Source: Hyphomicrobiales bacterium
GTDB taxonomy: Bacteria; Pseudomonadota; Alphaproteobacteria; Rhizobiales; Aestuariivirgaceae
Reading direction: 5' to 3'
Length of the DNA stretch: 5,484 nucleotides
Assembly: GCA_027030295.1 (NCBI GenBank)
Contig: JALVFB010000026.1
Coordinates: forward strand, 1-5,484
Part shown: positions 4,883 through 5,484 of the stretch, one piece after another
How positions within the stretch are numbered: position 1 is the stretch's first letter
Layout: every line of letters starts with the position of its first letter
Translations under genes and position numbers: made by a program
Notes under the pieces: generated by a model
Told to the model about the DNA's origin: nothing
Seen by the model: the letters and a program-made list of their open reading frames with translations, nothing else
The model's database searches: none

Positions 4883-5484
4883 ATGTTCGTTCGTCGTGTT
4901 TTGTCGCGGCTGCTGGCCGCCATGGTTGCCATTACCGTCTTTCTGGCGCAGGCGCCGGATGGCCGGGCGAAACACCGCCCCGGCTATCGGCATGCACCGG
5001 TCGTTGCGAGCAGACACAAGGCACGGGTGAAAAAACATCGGCGCGCGCAGCGCAAGGAAGCCCGGCGCGTGCGGCGAAAGACCGGAAAGCGGCGCCGGGC
5101 TGCGGTCAGGCATGGCAAGCGCGCCGGCACACGGCATCGCCGGGCCGCAAAGGCGCGCAAGGCGAAAAGGCGGCGCTTTCGGCGCAGGCGTCTGGCGCGG
5201 CGCAGAATGCGGGCACGGCGCAAGGTTCGGCCGGGCATCACGGGCGGAACACGACGGCGAAAGACCATGACGGCCACGGCAAGGTCACGGGAGGCTACGC
5301 CGCCTGTGGAAAAACAGGGCGCAAGCCGGCCTCCCGCTCCTTCGGCGGCGCCGGCACGCAAGGCAAGGCGCGAGAAAACTCCACCCATTCGGGAACGGAA
5401 ACCGGCGGCTGAACACCCCGCCCGCATTCCGCCGCACCCGCAAGACAGGATCCGGGCGGCGGACATGCTGCTGTTGCCGCCAAC
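4883..5484 (+). CDS. Uncharacterised secreted, extremely Arg/Lys-rich protein (3' end outside window)
   Basis: The frame starting at ATG 4883 has no stop codon to the window end, giving at least 200 residues. Residues 1-29 look like a Sec signal peptide (MFVRRVLSRLLAAMVAITV followed by FLAQAPDGRA). Residues 28-127 contain 51 Arg/Lys and only one acidic residue (E59), with basic runs such as RRRFRRRR (96-103). Residues 138-200 become Pro/Ala-rich and mixed in charge (TPPVEKQGASRPPAPSAAP, then IRERKPAAEHPARIPPHP) and end DRIRAADMLLLPP, which may mark the beginning of a folded domain. GGGAGGGGG sits 2 nt before the ATG and a TTGACA promoter lies upstream, so this frame is favoured over the overlapping frames at 4858 (+) and 5466 (-). 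It is divergent from trkH. I recognise no family. Possible roles are binding of an anionic partner (LPS, teichoic-like polymer, nucleic acid) or a linker in a larger exported protein; none is shown by the sequence. Confidence 0.65.
   Translation, partial: MFVRRVLSRLLAAMVAITVFLAQAPDGRAKHRPGYRHAPVVASRHKARVKKHRRAQRKEARRVRRKTGKRRRAAVRHGKRAGTRHRRAAKARKAKRRRFRRRRLARRRMRARRKVRPGITGGTRRRKTMTATARSREATPPVEKQGASRPPAPSAAPARKARREKTPPIRERKPAAEHPARIPPHPQDRIRAADMLLLPP

Noticed and set aside
4858..5412. Plus-strand frame of 184 codons overlapping the Arg-rich gene in another register
   Set aside because: Its first codon lies within the proposed -10 element; Gly/Ala/Thr/Lys-rich low-complexity content with no signal peptide or ribosome-binding site.
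4984..5466. Minus-strand frame (160 codons) opposite the Arg-rich gene
   Set aside because: It starts without a convincing ribosome-binding site and is Arg/Ala/Cys-rich as expected for a complement of Arg-rich codons; the plus frame has a signal peptide, Shine-Dalgarno and promoter.

Overview
The window is GC-rich, compact and bacterial, and is most consistent with an alphaproteobacterium. The reasons are the encapsulated-ferritin sequence, which closely resembles the Rhodospirillum rubrum protein, the palindromic CGTCATxCCGGCGAAAGCCGG-type dispersed repeat, and an Irr/ICE-like palindrome in a promoter. No genus can be assigned from sequence reading alone.

Left part (1-2400, minus strand): an iron/peroxide module. 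In transcription order it holds a rubredoxin-less rubrerythrin (2250-1828), a two-[4Fe-4S] plus CCG-domain iron-sulfur protein of the GlpC/HdrD type (1642-275), and the first 35 residues of an encapsulated ferritin, EncFtn (106 to beyond position 1). In known systems the encapsulin shell gene follows EncFtn, so it probably lies just outside the left edge. The rubrerythrin has a TTGACT-17-CTAAAT promoter with an Irr-like near-palindrome overlapping the spacer and -10. A diverged copy of this AT-rich motif lies upstream of the Fe-S gene. The rubrerythrin leader can form three consecutive perfect hairpins. An 86-bp palindromic repeat separates the Fe-S gene from EncFtn.

Middle (2400-4760): a secreted di-heme c-type cytochrome (cytochrome c4-like, plus strand, 2513-3172) is divergent from rubrerythrin. 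It converges with only 8 bp between stop codons on trkH (minus strand, 4698-3181), the membrane subunit of a Trk/Ktr potassium uptake system.

Right part (4760-5484): a divergent promoter region between trkH and a plus-strand reading frame that starts at 4883 and stays open to the window end. This frame encodes a signal-peptide-bearing protein whose next 100 residues are about half Arg/Lys with a single acidic residue, followed by a Pro/Ala-rich stretch. I do not recognise it, and it is the most unusual coding sequence here.

Working model: EncFtn oxidises and stores iron, rubrerythrin removes peroxide, and the Fe-S protein may supply electrons to the rubredoxin-less rubrerythrin or for iron release, all under iron-responsive control. 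The gene identities are well supported. The electron-transfer wiring and the regulation are inference. No gene-free stretch exceeds 300 bp.
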